Source: Listeria monocytogenes ATCC 19117
GTDB taxonomy: Bacteria > Bacillota > Bacilli > Lactobacillales > Listeriaceae
Assembly (NCBI RefSeq): GCF_000307025.1
Contig: NC_018584.1
Location: 1,488,001-1,552,000, forward strand
Reading direction: 5' to 3'
Length of the DNA stretch: 64,000 nt
Of the stretch, positions 1-11,800 are shown piece after piece. The notes below the pieces were generated by a model. It saw only the letters and a list, made by a program, of their open reading frames with translations, did no database searches and was not told where the DNA came from. Numbering within the stretch: position 1 is the stretch's first letter; each line of letters starts with the position of its first letter. A program made the translations under genes and the position numbers.

Positions 1-1197
<1,197 letters not shown>

Positions 1198-1221
1198 TTA
1201 CCAAGTCACAATCCCTTCTTT

Positions 1222-1611
1222 TTATAAAAACATCTGGCAAAAGTATGGTATGAATATAATCAGTCCAATAAAACTTGCTACAATTGCTGCTAACAGTACC
1301 GCTCCGGCAGCTACATCCTTCGCTTTTTTCGCCTCATCAATGTATTGTTCTGTCGCCACATCTACCGCTCGTTCAATCGCTGTGTTCACCATCTCTAGCG
1401 TTAACACACCAAAAATAGAAAGGATTAATAAAATCCACTCAGATTTAGTTACATGAAAGAAAAAGCCACAGATGACAACAGCAAGCGCTGCGAAAGTATG
1501 AAATCTCATATTACGTTCTTCTAAAAAAGCAGTTTTTAGTCCAGTAAAAGCATGATGAAAAGATTCTGCATAATTTTTACTACGTTTGTATTTTCTATCT
1601 TTCAAGTCCAT
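1222..1611 (-). CDS. dgkA: Undecaprenol/diacylglycerol kinase family protein
   Basis: A small integral-membrane kinase of the DgkA family. Gram-positive members mainly phosphorylate undecaprenol, supplying lipid carrier for wall synthesis. The 129-residue protein has three predicted membrane helices and the signature [12 protein letters not shown] that carries the catalytic and Mg-binding glutamates. I chose the ATG at 1609-1611, which overlaps ybeY by 17 nt; an ATG two codons upstream (1617) is possible because the ribosome-binding site (AGAAGTG) is weak. A further in-frame ATG at 1701 would add 30 Cys/Lys-rich residues inside ybeY and is unlikely. Confidence 0.93.
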   Translation of the reverse strand: MDLKDRKYKRSKNYAESFHHAFTGLKTAFLEERNMRFHTFAALAVVICGFFFHVTKSEWILLILSIFGVLTLEMVNTAIERAVDVATEQYIDEAKKAKDVAAGAVLLAAIVASFIGLIIFIPYFCQMFL

Positions 1612-2080
1612 AAGCATCCAACACTTCTTTTTGTAAGCCAAACATGATTTTCTCTTCGTCAGGCTCCATATGATCATACCCAAGCAAGTGCAGCAATCCA
1701 TGAACTGCTAAGAAACCTAATTCTCTTGCTTTTGTATGTCCGTAATCTTTGGCTTGCTCTTCTGCTTTTTCAGTCGAAATAATTATATCGCCAAGCATAC
1801 GAGGCGTTTCAAGATCAAATTCGCCCCAATCAATCTCCGTTTCCCCGTCGCCCATTTCTTCTAGCGCGAACGAAATAACATCGGTTGCTTGATCTTTATC
1901 CCGATATTCTCGGTTAATCTCACGAATACCTTCATTCGTTGTAAAGGTGAGTGACAGCTCTGTCCCTTGTTCGATTTTTAAATACTCAGCCGCAAATTGT
2001 AAAATATTTTCAACTAGCTGTTTATCTTCATCAAGTAAATTCTTGGTTTCGTCTAGTAAATCAATTTCTAAGACCGTCAT
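1595..2080 (-). CDS. ybeY: Endoribonuclease YbeY (rRNA maturation)
   Basis: A single-strand-specific metalloendoribonuclease acting in 16S rRNA 3'-end processing and 70S quality control. The 161-residue protein carries the zinc motif [11 protein letters not shown] near residues 125-135. The start ATG at 2080 follows AGGAGG at about 7 nt; an in-frame ATG at 2143 would reach into the end of pgpH and lacks such a site. It sits 16 nt after pgpH and overlaps dgkA, as in other Firmicutes. Confidence 0.95.
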   Translation of the reverse strand: MTVLEIDLLDETKNLLDEDKQLVENILQFAAEYLKIEQGTELSLTFTTNEGIREINREYRDKDQATDVISFALEEMGDGETEIDWGEFDLETPRMLGDIIISTEKAEEQAKDYGHTKARELGFLAVHGLLHLLGYDHMEPDEEKIMFGLQKEVLDAYGLER

Positions 2081-2096
2081 CTTTTGTCCTCCTATT

Positions 2097-4253
2097 TCAA
2101 TCTTTGTCATCAGGATATTGAATTCGTTGATGATATATTCCATTTAATGTGGCGATTAAGGTGTCACGAATGATTTTAATTTCTTGTATTGTAATATCAC
2201 ATTCTGTAAATTGCCCATCAAGGAAACGATCTTTAATGATTCCGTCAATAATTTCTGTTATTTTTGCCATGGTTGGCTCTGTGGAAGAACGAACTGCCGC
2301 TTCAACACTATCCGATATATTGATAATGGCGATTTCTTTCGTTTGTGGCTTTGGACCACTGTAACGATAATCTGCCTCTTTCACATCTGGATTTGTTTCT
2401 TTCGCTTTAAAATAGAAATATTTAAGCAGTGTCGTCCCGTGATGTTGGAGTGCGATATCAATAATTGGTTGTGGCATATGATTTTCTTTTAAAATCTCTG
2501 CTCCGTCTTTTGTATGCGAAAGAATTATATCACGACTTTGTTCTGGTGTCAGTCTATCGTGCGGATTTATTCCTTGCAATTGATTTTCCACAAAATAAGG
2601 TGGTCTTAATGTTTTTCCTATATCATGATAAAAACAGCCAACACGAACAAGTAAACTATTGGCACCAATTTTGTCAGCGCATGCTTCTGCTAAGTTAGCT
2701 ACCATCATACTATGATGATACGTACCAGGAGCTTTCATTAATATTTTCTTCAATAATGGATGGTTTGGATTAGCTAATTCGACCAAACGACTCGTTGTTA
2801 ACAATCCAAAAATCGTTTCGAATAACGGAATAACTCCTACTCCGAGAATAAATGCGCCAAATCCACCTAAAAAGGCATATCCAATGGCCATTAGTGTAGA
2901 AACTTGCAACAGTGTGCTGTTATTTATTAATAATAAAAGTAACACATAAACCATATTAATTAAACCAACCATAAACCCAGACAACATAATAGCCGAACGT
3001 CTACTATAATCGCGTAACACAACAACACTCGTCGCGCCACTCAATAAAATAAAAATAGTTATGCCGCTTGTAGCATCATTTTGAAATGTTAACAAACTAG
3101 TTACAGCAATAAAAATGACGCTTAAAAAGGCATATTTCTCATTGAGTAAAATTTTGAGTATCATCGGGGCAAAGGCGGCTGGGAATAAGAAAGCAATATT
3201 CGCGATATTTTGCGTTTCTAAAAATAAAATAATTAATAACATAAACAAAGAAACAAGATAAACCGAAGAAAAAATAAGCATCGTCTGCATTTTTTTCGCT
3301 TTAGGTTGTGTTTGTTTTTTCGTGTAAAGGAATAGAATTGCTGCTAAAGCAATAATGAAAATCGCAAATCCAGCGTATTGTTTTACAGGCATTTTTTGAT
3401 CAAGTAAATGTAGCATTTTTAGCTGACGATATGTTTCTCTATCTACAATTTGGCCTTCTTGAACAATAACTTGCCCTTGTAAGATTTTCACAGGAACAAC
3501 GGATTGCGCAGCTTCTTTACGTCGTGCATCGGTCTGCTCTTCATCGTAAACTTCATTCGGTACGATAGCATAGGAAACTAAGGCTTTTGAGACATTTTTG
3601 TAGTAAGCGGGTATCGCTGAAAGTTCAATATCATCACGAGCTCTAATTTTTACAGAATTCAAGTTTTCATCTCGGATTTTATTTTCCATGGATTTTTCAA
3701 CTTCTGTTGTAACCACGTCTTCCATGACATTAAAATCTTTACTTTTCGCTTCGATTAAAGTAGTGAAAACTTCGTCAGATATGTTAGAAGTTATTTTTTC
3801 AGATACGTTACTAGATAATTTGTCTTTTAAGTTTTTTAATTTATCTTCAGTTGATGTTGGCGCAGGAGCAGGCTTATTCTCTTTTTTTGCTTTCTCTTTA
3901 TTCTTGGTATCTTTTTCTTGCGCTTCTGCGTTTACTTCATTTACATAGGCAAATAAACTTTGGATAAGTGCTACTCGGTTTTGACCAGTTTCGCGATTGT
4001 AGACATACACATCTTCTACAGCATCGCTTGCTTTGGTTCTTTCTTCTTTTGTTTTTTCTGTATCTTCCACCGTTTGAGGTGAACGAATTGTTTTTTCAGC
4101 CACCTGGAATAGTTTAACATTGTAAGATTCCGGTTTCGTCATTTGGCAAACGAGAAAATAAGCTACAACTGCAAAGCAAACAAGGAGCAGCGGAAAAAGG
4201 TATTTCTTTCCACTTTCGATGTACCAATCTCTCCATTTCTTGGCTAGTTTCAC
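2097..4253 (-). CDS. pgpH: 7TM-HD cyclic-di-AMP phosphodiesterase PgpH
   Basis: A membrane HD-domain phosphodiesterase that hydrolyses c-di-AMP; the Listeria protein is a known c-di-AMP hydrolase. The 718-residue chain has an N-terminal membrane helix (about 20-38), a large extracytoplasmic 7TMR-HDED domain to about residue 290, a block of about seven helices (about 295-475), and a cytoplasmic HD domain. Ligand residues include THH-type histidines in TYHHSMM near 512 and His-Asp at 542-543 in FYHDIGK. It lies 15 nt after phoH, so both are probably co-transcribed. The Lys/Glu/Ala/Pro-rich stretch near residues 115-135 is a flexible extracellular loop. Confidence 0.96.
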   Translation of the reverse strand: MKLAKKWRDWYIESGKKYLFPLLLVCFAVVAYFLVCQMTKPESYNVKLFQVAEKTIRSPQTVEDTEKTKEERTKASDAVEDVYVYNRETGQNRVALIQSLFAYVNEVNAEAQEKDTKNKEKAKKENKPAPAPTSTEDKLKNLKDKLSSNVSEKITSNISDEVFTTLIEAKSKDFNVMEDVVTTEVEKSMENKIRDENLNSVKIRARDDIELSAIPAYYKNVSKALVSYAIVPNEVYDEEQTDARRKEAAQSVVPVKILQGQVIVQEGQIVDRETYRQLKMLHLLDQKMPVKQYAGFAIFIIALAAILFLYTKKQTQPKAKKMQTMLIFSSVYLVSLFMLLIILFLETQNIANIAFLFPAAFAPMILKILLNEKYAFLSVIFIAVTSLLTFQNDATSGITIFILLSGATSVVVLRDYSRRSAIMLSGFMVGLINMVYVLLLLLINNSTLLQVSTLMAIGYAFLGGFGAFILGVGVIPLFETIFGLLTTSRLVELANPNHPLLKKILMKAPGTYHHSMMVANLAEACADKIGANSLLVRVGCFYHDIGKTLRPPYFVENQLQGINPHDRLTPEQSRDIILSHTKDGAEILKENHMPQPIIDIALQHHGTTLLKYFYFKAKETNPDVKEADYRYSGPKPQTKEIAIINISDSVEAAVRSSTEPTMAKITEIIDGIIKDRFLDGQFTECDITIQEIKIIRDTLIATLNGIYHQRIQYPDDKD

Positions 4254-4268
4254 ATCTTTGTCTCCTCT

Positions 4269-5228
4269 CTAATTTTGTTTCCCTTCATAAGCTTTAATAA
4301 TTTCAGCAACGAGTGGGTGTCTGACTACATCATGATGTTCAAAGTAAACAAAACCGATATCTTTTACATCTTTTAAAACTTGTTCTGCATTGACAAGACC
4401 GCTAGTTGCACCTTTTGGTAAGTCAATTTGTGTCATATCTCCATTGACAATCATTTTGGAGTCATAACCAAGTCGTGTTAAAAACATTTTCATTTGGGCA
4501 ATGGTCGTATTCTGCGCCTCGTCTAAAATGACAAAGGCATGATCAAGTGTACGGCCACGCATATAAGCCAGAGGAGCTATTTCAATGACGCCTCGGTCCA
4601 TTAACCTTGTTGTATGCTCTGTACCAAAAATGTCATATAACGCGTCGTACACAGGGCGTAGATAAGGATCTACTTTTTCTTTTAGATCTCCAGGCAAAAA
4701 ACCTAAACTTTCGCCAGCTTCAACGGCAGGTCTTGTTAAAATGATTTTGCTCACATTTCCTTTTTTCCATGCATCTACTGCCATAACTACTGCTAGATAG
4801 GTTTTACCAGTACCTGCTGGACCAACGCCGAAAACGATGTCATGTTTTTTAATCATTTGAATATAAGTTCTTTGTCCGAATGTTTTTGGCCTAATTGGCA
4901 TTCCTTTTGCATTCTTCGTAATTTCTTCTTCAAATAAGGTATGAAAGTAAATAAGTGTTCCGTTTCTTTGCATTTTTACCGCTTGAGCGATATCTCGACC
5001 ATCAATATGAATACCTCGTTTTACCGTCAAAATAAGTTCATTTAAAACGGCAGTCGTATGCTGTACAGGCTCTTCCTCGCCTGTAATAGATAGTGACTCT
5101 CCCCGAGTAATGATTTTCACTTGAAGTAACTCTTCTAAAAGTTCGATATTCTTATTATTATTGCCGAATAAATCTTGAATATTTGTGTCATCAGATAATT
5201 CGACTACTTCATTAAATTCATTTAGCAT
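4269..5228 (-). CDS. phoH: PhoH-family ATPase
   Basis: A cytosolic ATPase of the PhoH/YbeZ family, genetically linked with YbeY and thought to be an RNA helicase or ATPase partner in rRNA maturation. The 319-residue protein has Walker A GPAGTGKTYLA (about 134-144) and Walker B VILDEAQN near 235. The N-terminal 110 residues resemble the KH-like region of the family. The start ATG at 5228 follows AAGGGG at about 7 nt. It is the first gene of the unit that ends with era, behind the promoter at 5271-5299. Confidence 0.95.
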   Translation of the reverse strand: MLNEFNEVVELSDDTNIQDLFGNNNKNIELLEELLQVKIITRGESLSITGEEEPVQHTTAVLNELILTVKRGIHIDGRDIAQAVKMQRNGTLIYFHTLFEEEITKNAKGMPIRPKTFGQRTYIQMIKKHDIVFGVGPAGTGKTYLAVVMAVDAWKKGNVSKIILTRPAVEAGESLGFLPGDLKEKVDPYLRPVYDALYDIFGTEHTTRLMDRGVIEIAPLAYMRGRTLDHAFVILDEAQNTTIAQMKMFLTRLGYDSKMIVNGDMTQIDLPKGATSGLVNAEQVLKDVKDIGFVYFEHHDVVRHPLVAEIIKAYEGKQN

Positions 5229-5270
5229 TGGCTAACCCCTTCACCTGTTATAAGTGCCTTGATTAGTTAT

Positions 5271-5299
5271 ATTATACACGAAATTGCCTTGCTTGAAAA
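5271..5299 (-). promoter_or_regulatory. Sigma-A promoter of phoH-era unit
   Basis: On the minus strand TTTTCA, 17 nt, TATAAT. The -10 is perfect and the -35 matches at 4 of 6 positions. It lies about 45 nt upstream of the phoH start and just beyond the yqeY terminator. Confidence 0.7.
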
Positions 5300-5341
5300 A
5301 CGAAGCGATAGCAACAACGCAATTCAAGTAAAAATCGGCAT

Positions 5342-5386
5342 AAAAAAACAGGATTTCCTCCACAAAATAGGAAGTAATCCTGTTTC
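5342..5386 (-). terminator. Rho-independent terminator of rpsU-yqeY
   Basis: An inverted repeat (AAACAGGATT with AATCCTGTTT, plus inner CCT/AGG pairs) is followed on the minus strand by seven Ts. It lies 30 nt after the yqeY stop and closes the rpsU-yqeY transcript. Confidence 0.9.
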
Positions 5387-5415
5387 TTAATGTTTCAAAA
5401 CTAGTTTGAATTAGT

Positions 5416-5862
5416 TTATGAAAGATATTTTTTTACGAATTGGTTAACAGCACCACCGTCAGCTTTACCATTTACTTTAGGCATAATCGCGGACATTACT
5501 TTGCCGAAATCAGCTTTACTAGATGCGCCAACTTCTTCGATAGTTGCTTTCACAATATTCTCAAGCTCTTCAGGAGTCAATTGTTTTGGCGCGTAGTCCT
5601 CAACAATGACAATCTCGGAACGGACTTTATCAGAAAGGTCGTTACGTCCAGCTTTGTCAAACTCTGCTAGAGAATCTCTGCGTTGTTTGAGTTCGCGGGA
5701 AATCACGGTTACTTCATCATCCGGAGTAAGATCTTTCACACCTTGGTGAATTGCTTCGTTTTGTAAAGCTGCTTTTAACATACGAATAACGGAAAGTTTT
5801 TCTTTCTCTTTATCGCGCATCGCTTGTTTCATATCTTCATTTAACTTGTCAAGCAGTGTCAA
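5416..5862 (-). CDS. yqeY: GatB/YqeY domain protein
   Basis: A YqeY-family protein related to the tail domain of the amidotransferase subunit GatB; its role is not established. I place the start at the TTG at 5860-5862. That gives 148 residues, beginning at the same point as B. subtilis YqeY, and leaves about 10 nt to AAAAGG. The ATG three codons upstream (5871) is only 2 nt from AAAAGG and is less likely. The conserved [13 protein letters not shown] and PKVNGKADG motifs are present. It lies directly after rpsU, an arrangement shared with Bacillus. Confidence 0.9.
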   Translation of the reverse strand: MTLLDKLNEDMKQAMRDKEKEKLSVIRMLKAALQNEAIHQGVKDLTPDDEVTVISRELKQRRDSLAEFDKAGRNDLSDKVRSEIVIVEDYAPKQLTPEELENIVKATIEEVGASSKADFGKVMSAIMPKVNGKADGGAVNQFVKKYLS

Positions 5863-5881
5863 CGAAATCATCGCCTTTTAA

Positions 5882-6055
5882 TTAGAATTTGCGTTTTCTT
5901 GCTGCTTCGGATTTTTTCTTACGTTTTACGCTTGGTTTTTCATAAAATTCGCGCTTTCTGGATTCTTGCAAAGTTCCACTTTTGGAAACAGTACGTTTAA
6001 AGCGACGAAGAGCATCTTCAAGCGATTCGTTTTTACGAACTACTGTTTTTGACAT
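5882..6055 (-). CDS. rpsU: 30S ribosomal protein S21
   Basis: The 57-residue basic S21 protein sits near the anti-Shine-Dalgarno region of the 30S subunit. The sequence starts [14 protein letters not shown] and ends in a Lys/Arg-rich tail, typical of the family. The ATG at 6055 has GGAGGGA about 8 nt upstream; an in-frame ATG at 6088 would add 11 non-homologous residues that span this ribosome-binding site. It is first in a two-gene unit with yqeY, under the promoter at 6187-6215. Confidence 0.97.
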
Positions 6056-6186
6056 CTCTCTTTCCCTCCCTCCGGCACTTACATGCACTCACTTAAATCC
6101 TTCATTTAAGTTCCAGAATAGGACATAACGGAAAATAAATTATGAATTATTCTGAAGTAATGCAGATAAGCATTCACTCATTAAAA

Positions 6187-6215
6187 ATTATATACGAAAC
6201 ATCGGGCATCGTCAA
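6187..6215 (-). promoter_or_regulatory. Strong sigma-A promoter of rpsU
   Basis: On the minus strand TTGACG, exactly 17 nt, TATAAT. This near-consensus promoter lies between rsmE and rpsU and predicts a leader of about 125 nt before the rpsU start. Confidence 0.88.
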
Positions 6216-6252
6216 CATGAAATCGTTAACTTTCGCATAAAACTTTGAAATG

Positions 6253-7020
6253 TTATTCTTTTTTGTTTTTATAAAGATCAAAATAGAAAGAAGCAGCGGA
6301 TAAACAATAGAGTGGTGCGGTTTCTGTTCTTAATATTCTCGGGCCGAGTCCTGCGAGTTTTGCATTTACTTCTTGAAGTTGCATTAGCTCTTTTTCGCTA
6401 ATGCCTCCTTCAGGCCCAAAAACACATAAAACAGACTGTCCAGGCTTCATGGTTTGGAATAAGTTAGCAAGCGCGCTGTCCTCACCTTCTCTGGCGCTCT
6501 CTTCATATGCTGCGATAACAAAGTCATAGTGAACATGGTCAAACATTAACTCTTTGAAACTAGCAGCATAATGAACTTCTGGAATGATTGTCCGGTGCGA
6601 TTGTTCAGCAGCTTCTTGCGCAATTTTTTGAAGTCGCTCGATTTTTTTGATGACTTTCTTGTCATCCCATTTCACCACAGATCGTTCTGCTTTATAAGGG
6701 ATAAATTTGTGTGCGCCTAGTTCTGTACTTTTTTGAATGATGAGTTCTAGTTTGTCGCCTTTTGGTAGACCACTTGCGATGGTGATTTCTATAGGCAATT
6801 CGGTATCTTCTTCTAGCCATTTCACTAAATTTAAAAATACTTCATCATCGTTTATAGCTGTAATAGCGGCAATACATGTTTTTTTGCTAGGAAAAACAAT
6901 GAAAACTTGGTCGGATTCTTTCATTCGCATAACACGAGTAATATGATGGAAGTTTTCTCCAGTAATGGATAGTGTTTCGTTATCATTCTCTAGCTCATTT
7001 GTTACAAAATAACGTTGCAT
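6253..7020 (-). CDS. rsmE: 16S rRNA m3U1498 methyltransferase RsmE
   Basis: A SPOUT-class (trefoil knot) methyltransferase that methylates U1498 of 16S rRNA. The 255-residue protein has the N-terminal PUA-like part with HHITRVMRMK and the C-terminal knot motifs FGPEGGIS near 205 and LGPRILRTETA near 230. Its ATG directly abuts the prmA stop codon. It is the last gene of the hrcA-grpE-dnaK-dnaJ-prmA-rsmE cluster. The mtaB-like gene that follows in B. subtilis is absent. Confidence 0.96.
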   Translation of the reverse strand: MQRYFVTNELENDNETLSITGENFHHITRVMRMKESDQVFIVFPSKKTCIAAITAINDDEVFLNLVKWLEEDTELPIEITIASGLPKGDKLELIIQKSTELGAHKFIPYKAERSVVKWDDKKVIKKIERLQKIAQEAAEQSHRTIIPEVHYAASFKELMFDHVHYDFVIAAYEESAREGEDSALANLFQTMKPGQSVLCVFGPEGGISEKELMQLQEVNAKLAGLGPRILRTETAPLYCLSAASFYFDLYKNKKE

Positions 7021-7965
7021 TTATTCCACTCCTCGTTTGGAAATAATCGCAACCCAGTCCCCTTGTTGCTCCATTTTTTCAATAACAAGCCCAGCCTTTT
7101 TAAGTGCTTCTTCGACTACTTTCGCTTTGTCTTCAATAATCCCGGAAGCAATGAAAATTCCGCCTGGTTTGAGTGCTCTATAAACATCCTCAGGGAAAAG
7201 CAAAATAACTTCTGCTAAAATGTTCGCAACAACAATATCCACGTCTGTTTTATTAATATCTTGAAGTAGATTATTTTGTTTGACAGTAATAATGTGTTCA
7301 GTTTTATTTAAAGTAATATTTTCTTCTGCTGCACGAGTGGCGATTTCGTCAAGGTCTGTTGCTAAAATAGATTTTGCACCTAATTTAGCACTGGCAATAC
7401 TTAAGACGCCAGAACCAGTCCCAACATCAATCACTTCATCTCCTGGTTGTAAATAATCGCTCAGTGCGCGGATACATAGCTGAGTTGTCGGATGTGTTCC
7501 TGTCCCAAAAGCCATTCCTGGATCTAGCTCAATGATTATTTCGTTAGCAGATGGGGTGTATGATTCCCAACTTGGTACAATCGTGATCCTGTCAGTGATT
7601 TGAACTGGATGATAATACTTCTTCCATGCGGTAGCCCACTCCTCGTCGTCCACATCATTAACGACAAATTGGAAATTACCTAGCGGAATATCAAAAGTAG
7701 ACAGATTCTTCAATGTTTGTTCAATTTCTGGAATTTGCTCTACAAATTCTGTTGTCTTTAAGAAGTAAGCTTTAATAATAACGCCGTCTTCTGGATAATC
7801 TTCTCGTCTTAGTGCATATATTTCTCCAAATTTGTCTTCTCGTTCACGTAAAAAATCAGCAACATCTTCAATGGATACTCCTGCTGCACCAAATTCTGTC
7901 AAAACATTAGCTACTGGTTCTACAGCTTCGTTTGTTGTATGGACTTCTACTTCTGACCATTCCAT
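7021..7965 (-). CDS. prmA: Ribosomal protein L11 methyltransferase
   Basis: An S-adenosylmethionine-dependent methyltransferase that trimethylates ribosomal protein L11. The start at 7965 ([11 protein letters not shown]) gives the usual length of 314 residues and is preceded by AAGGAGTG at 7 nt; an in-frame ATG at 8040 would read back through an intergenic hairpin. The N-terminal L11-recognition domain is followed by the SAM motif [14 protein letters not shown] near residue 180 and the NPPF-like VANI.A motif near 245. It is co-directional with the heat-shock genes. Confidence 0.96.
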   Translation of the reverse strand: MEWSEVEVHTTNEAVEPVANVLTEFGAAGVSIEDVADFLREREDKFGEIYALRREDYPEDGVIIKAYFLKTTEFVEQIPEIEQTLKNLSTFDIPLGNFQFVVNDVDDEEWATAWKKYYHPVQITDRITIVPSWESYTPSANEIIIELDPGMAFGTGTHPTTQLCIRALSDYLQPGDEVIDVGTGSGVLSIASAKLGAKSILATDLDEIATRAAEENITLNKTEHIITVKQNNLLQDINKTDVDIVVANILAEVILLFPEDVYRALKPGGIFIASGIIEDKAKVVEEALKKAGLVIEKMEQQGDWVAIISKRGVE

Positions 7966-7988
7966 TTTTAACACTCCTTTTGTATGTA

Positions 7989-8027
7989 GAAAAGGTCGAT
8001 GGTTGCTTCTCGCACAACTATCGACCT
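7989..8027 (-). terminator. Hairpin between dnaJ and prmA
   Basis: A 13-bp inverted repeat with one mismatch (AGGTCGATGGTTG at 7993-8005 with its partner at 8015-8027) lies just after the dnaJ stop. On the minus strand it is followed by TTTTCT, a short U tract. It may be a weak terminator or an mRNA stability element that lowers prmA-rsmE expression relative to dnaJ. Confidence 0.6.
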
Positions 8028-8036
8028 CTACGTTCA

Positions 8037-9167
8037 TCAATCGCCTTTAAAAGCTCGTTTCATTTTGTCAAAAAATCCGGATGTTTGTTCGTCTACTTTG
8101 TCTCCAGTAGTGGAAGCAAATTCTCGCAAGATTTCTTTTTGTTTATCATCTAGTTTTTTCGGAACAATGACTTTGACGATTACATGTTGATCGCCAGTTC
8201 CATTTCCTCGAAGATGTGGCACACCTTTACCACGTAAGCGGAAAGTTGTTCCTGTTTGAGTACCACTTGGAATTTTCAAACGAACTTTGCCGTGAACAGT
8301 TGGAACATCAATTTCGTCACCTAATGTAGCTTGTACGAATGTGATTGGGACTTCTACGTAAATATCATCTGCTTCGCGTTCGAAAAACTCATCTGGAATT
8401 ACGACAAATACCACATATAAATCGCCGTTAGGTCCGCCGTTAATGCCGGCTTCTCCTTCACCAGATACGCGCATTTGTTGCCCGTCGTTCACGCCAGCTG
8501 GAACTTTCACTTTGATTTTTTTCGTTTTAGTTACACGGCCTTTACCGTGACAAGTTGGGCATTTTTCTTTGATTTCTTTACCAGTACCATTACAGTATTG
8601 ACATGTCCGCTTGTTAACTACACGACCAAATGGGGTATTTTGTTCCACGTTAATGGAACCTTTACCACCACAATGGCTACATTTTTCAGGTGTTGTCCCT
8701 GGTTTTGCACCGGAACCATGACATGTGTCACAGTTTTCTTCGCGAGGAATTTCGATTTCTGCATCTTTACCAAAAATAGCTTCTTTGAATTTAAGGCGCA
8801 TAGTATATTGTAAATCGCTACCTTGTCTTGGGGCATTTGGATCTTGTTGACGTCCACCGCCACCAAAGAATGTGTCAAAGATATCTTCAAATCCAGAGAA
8901 TCCTCCACCGCTAAATCCGCCACCAGCACCGCCGCCGAAGCCTTGGTTTGGATCTACGTGTCCATATTGATCATATTGCGCACGTTTTTGTGGGTCACTT
9001 AATGCTTCATATGCCTCTGATATTTCTTTAAATTTTTCATCAGCGCCTGCTTCTTTATTTATGTCCGGATGATACTGTTTGGACAGTTTCCGGTAAGCTT
9101 TTTTTATTTCGTCCGCTGAGGCGCTTTTGGAAACACCAAGCACTTCATAGTAATCTCGTTTTGCCAT
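8037..9167 (-). CDS. dnaJ: Chaperone protein DnaJ
   Basis: The Hsp40 co-chaperone that stimulates DnaK ATPase and delivers substrates. The 376-residue type I protein has the J domain with HPD at 33-35, a Gly/Phe-rich segment at about 75-110, four zinc CxxCxGxG repeats ([32 protein letters not shown], about 145-210) and the C-terminal substrate domains. The ATG at 9167 follows AGGAGTG. It is separated from dnaK by a terminator and an apparent new promoter (9212-9240). Confidence 0.98.
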   Translation of the reverse strand: MAKRDYYEVLGVSKSASADEIKKAYRKLSKQYHPDINKEAGADEKFKEISEAYEALSDPQKRAQYDQYGHVDPNQGFGGGAGGGFSGGGFSGFEDIFDTFFGGGGRQQDPNAPRQGSDLQYTMRLKFKEAIFGKDAEIEIPREENCDTCHGSGAKPGTTPEKCSHCGGKGSINVEQNTPFGRVVNKRTCQYCNGTGKEIKEKCPTCHGKGRVTKTKKIKVKVPAGVNDGQQMRVSGEGEAGINGGPNGDLYVVFVVIPDEFFEREADDIYVEVPITFVQATLGDEIDVPTVHGKVRLKIPSGTQTGTTFRLRGKGVPHLRGNGTGDQHVIVKVIVPKKLDDKQKEILREFASTTGDKVDEQTSGFFDKMKRAFKGD

Positions 9168-9211
9168 CCGCCATCACTCCTGTCCATGATAGATTTTTAT
9201 AGTCCTAACGT

Positions 9212-9240
9212 ATTGTAACATTTGAAAGAGATGTTGTAAA
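9212..9240 (-). promoter_or_regulatory. Internal sigma-A promoter upstream of dnaJ
   Basis: On the minus strand TTTACA, 17 nt, TACAAT; each hexamer matches the consensus at 5 of 6 positions. It lies between the dnaK terminator and the dnaJ ribosome-binding site, so dnaJ-prmA-rsmE could be transcribed independently of the HrcA-controlled promoter. Confidence 0.72.
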
Positions 9241-9255
9241 AACTTTATTTCAGAT

Positions 9256-9285
9256 AAAAAGTCAAAGCCACAGTAGACTTTGACT
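9256..9285 (-). terminator. Terminator between dnaK and dnaJ
   Basis: AGTCAAAG and CTTTGACT arms with a 10-nt loop are followed by five Ts on the minus strand, 23 nt after the dnaK stop. The stem is short (8 bp) so read-through into dnaJ is likely. Confidence 0.72.
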
Positions 9286-9308
9286 CATTATCTTTACTTT
9301 AAAAAAGA

Positions 9309-11150
9309 TTATTTGTTTTCTTTGTCGTCGTCATTTACTTCTTCAAATTCAGCGTCTACTACGTCGTCATTTTGAGGAGCCTCTTGACCTTCTGCACCGC
9401 CAGCTGCTTGTTGTTCTGCTGCAGCTTGTTCGTATAATTTAACAGATAGGTTTTGAACGATTTCGTTTAAGCTTTCTGTTTTTTCTTTGATAGCTTCAAA
9501 ATCTTCACCTTTAAGCGCTTCTTGTAGTTCATCGCGAGCTGCTTCTGCTTTTTTCACTTCTTCTTCTTCCACTTTGCCTTCTAACTCTTTCAAAGTTTTA
9601 TCTACAGTGAATACTAATTGGTCTGCATTGTTGCGAAGTTCAGCGTTTTCTTTGTTCTTTTTATCTTCTTCAGCGTTAGCTTCAGCATCTTGAACCATTT
9701 TCTCAATTTCTTCGTCTGTTAAACCTGAAGAAGATTTGATAACGATGTTTTGTTCTTTACCAGTTCCAAGATCTTTTGCACGAACTGTTACGATACCATT
9801 TTTGTCGATATCAAAAGATACTTCGATTTGTGGAATTCCGCGTGGAGCTGGTGGAATATCCGCTAATTGGAAACGACCTAATGTTTTGTTGTCTTTTGCC
9901 ATTGGACGTTCACCTTGAAGTACATGGATATCTACGGCTGGTTGGTTGTCAGCTGCTGTAGAGAAAGTTTGTGATTTAGATGTTGGGATAGTTGTATTAC
10001 GTTCGATAAGTGTAGTCATAACGCCACCCATTGTTTCAATACCAAGGGATAATGGAGTTACGTCAAGTAGTACAACGTCTTTTACATCACCAGTGATTAC
10101 GCCACCTTGAATTGCAGCACCCATTGCTACAACTTCATCTGGGTTTACACCTTTATGAGGTTCTTTGCCTAATTCTTTTTTGATTGTTTCTTGAACTGCA
10201 GGAATACGAGTAGATCCACCAACTAGAATTACTTGGTCAATATCGCTTGCAGACAAGTTTGCATCTTTTAATGCTTGACGAGTTGGCGCAATAGTACGTT
10301 CAACTAAGTCATGTGTTAATTCATCAAATTTAGCACGAGTAAGGGTTACTTCTAAGTGAAGTGGACCAGCTTCTCCAGCTGTGATAAATGGTAAGGAGAT
10401 TTGTGTGCTTGTTACGCCAGAAAGATCTTTTTTCGCTTTTTCAGCAGCATCTTTCAAACGTTGAAGCGCCATTTTATCTTGGCTTAAGTCAATACCATTA
10501 TCTTTTTTGAATTCTGCTACTAAATAGTCGATGATTTTTTTATCGAAGTCATCTCCACCTAATTCGTTGTCGCCGGCAGTAGAATGTACTTCGAATACGC
10601 CGTCACCTAATTCAAGGATAGATACGTCAAATGTACCACCACCAAGGTCAAATACTAGGATTGTTTGGTCTGTTTCTGTTTTATCCATACCGTAAGCAAG
10701 AGCTGCTGCTGTTGGTTCGTTAATAATACGTTCCACTTCAAGACCAGCGATTTTACCAGCATCTTTTGTTGCTTGACGTTGCGCATCGTTGAAGTAAGCT
10801 GGAACTGTAATAACAGCTTTATCTACAGTTTCACCAAGATAGTCTTCTGCGTAGCTTTTTAGATATTGTAAAATGATTGCACTGATTTCTTGTGGTGAGT
10901 AATCTTTTCCTTCGATTGTTTCTTTATAGTTAGTACCCATGTGACGTTTAATAGAACTAATTGTATTTGGGTTTGTAATAGCAGCACGTTTCGCTACTTC
11001 ACCAACTTGGCGTTCGCCATTTTTGAAACCAACGACAGAAGGTGTTGTACGTGCGCCTTCTGGGTTAGGGATGATTTTTGCTTCTCCGCCTTCTAATACT
11101 GCTACTGCAGAGTTTGTTGTTCCTAAGTCAATTCCGATAATTTTGCTCAT
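9309..11150 (-). CDS. dnaK: Chaperone protein DnaK (Hsp70)
   Basis: The ATP-driven Hsp70 chaperone. The 613-residue protein has the ATPase domain with [10 protein letters not shown] near the N-terminus, [10 protein letters not shown] near 113-122, [11 protein letters not shown] near 170, and the substrate-binding domain after about residue 360 with the family segment [18 protein letters not shown]. It lacks the insertion found in Gram-negative DnaK, as usual for Firmicutes, and ends in an acidic tail. It lies 33 nt downstream of grpE. Confidence 0.98.
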
Positions 11151-11183
11151 TGTTATTTCCTCCTGTTATTCAGTAATTATTTT

Positions 11184-11759
11184 TTATTGATTTACTTTTA
11201 CCATAGATGGGCGTATAACCCGATCTTTAAGTTTATAACCTTTTTGAAGTTCCGCAGTGATTTCATTGCTTCCTGCATTTTCATCACTATCTTGCATTAC
11301 GGCTTGATGGAAGTTCGGGTCAAATTGTTCGCCGACAGCTGGAATGACTTCAATACCTTCTTTTTCAAAAGCAACAAGGATTTGGTTGTATACCATTTCC
11401 ATTCCTTTTAAAATTTGTTTCACTTCTTCCTGATCAGAAGTCGTTGCAAGTGCTTTTTCAAAACTGTCTAGTGCGGGAAGTAAATCTTGCGCTAGGCTCT
11501 GCGAACGATATTTCTGACTGGCATCACGGTCTGCGATATGTCTTTTCTTCACATTTTCGAAGTCCGCTTGCATGCGAAGGTAGCGATTTTCTACTTCATC
11601 AAGTTTGTTTTCAAGCTCTAAAATTTTTGCTTGTTCTTCTGTTAAAGTGTCAGCCGCAGCCTCTTCTTCAACAGTTTCTTCTGTTTCATCTAGAATGTTT
11701 AATTCTTCTTGTTCGATTTCATCAGCTAGTCTTTCTTTTTTGTTCTTTTTCTCAGACAC
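11184..11759 (-). CDS. grpE: Nucleotide exchange factor GrpE
   Basis: GrpE releases ADP from DnaK and acts as a thermosensor. The 191-residue chain has a long acidic N-terminal coiled coil and the C-terminal beta domain with [25 protein letters not shown] sequence and [12 protein letters not shown] chose the GTG at 11757-11759, which lies 8 nt after AGGAGG. Another in-frame GTG at 11768 falls inside that ribosome-binding site and is unlikely. It lies between hrcA and dnaK. Confidence 0.96.
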   Translation of the reverse strand: MSEKKNKKERLADEIEQEELNILDETEETVEEEAAADTLTEEQAKILELENKLDEVENRYLRMQADFENVKKRHIADRDASQKYRSQSLAQDLLPALDSFEKALATTSDQEEVKQILKGMEMVYNQILVAFEKEGIEVIPAVGEQFDPNFHQAVMQDSDENAGSNEITAELQKGYKLKDRVIRPSMVKVNQ

Positions 11760-11800
11760 TTTAGCCACCTCCTGAAAAAACGTGTGCTTTTTCAGCCTTC

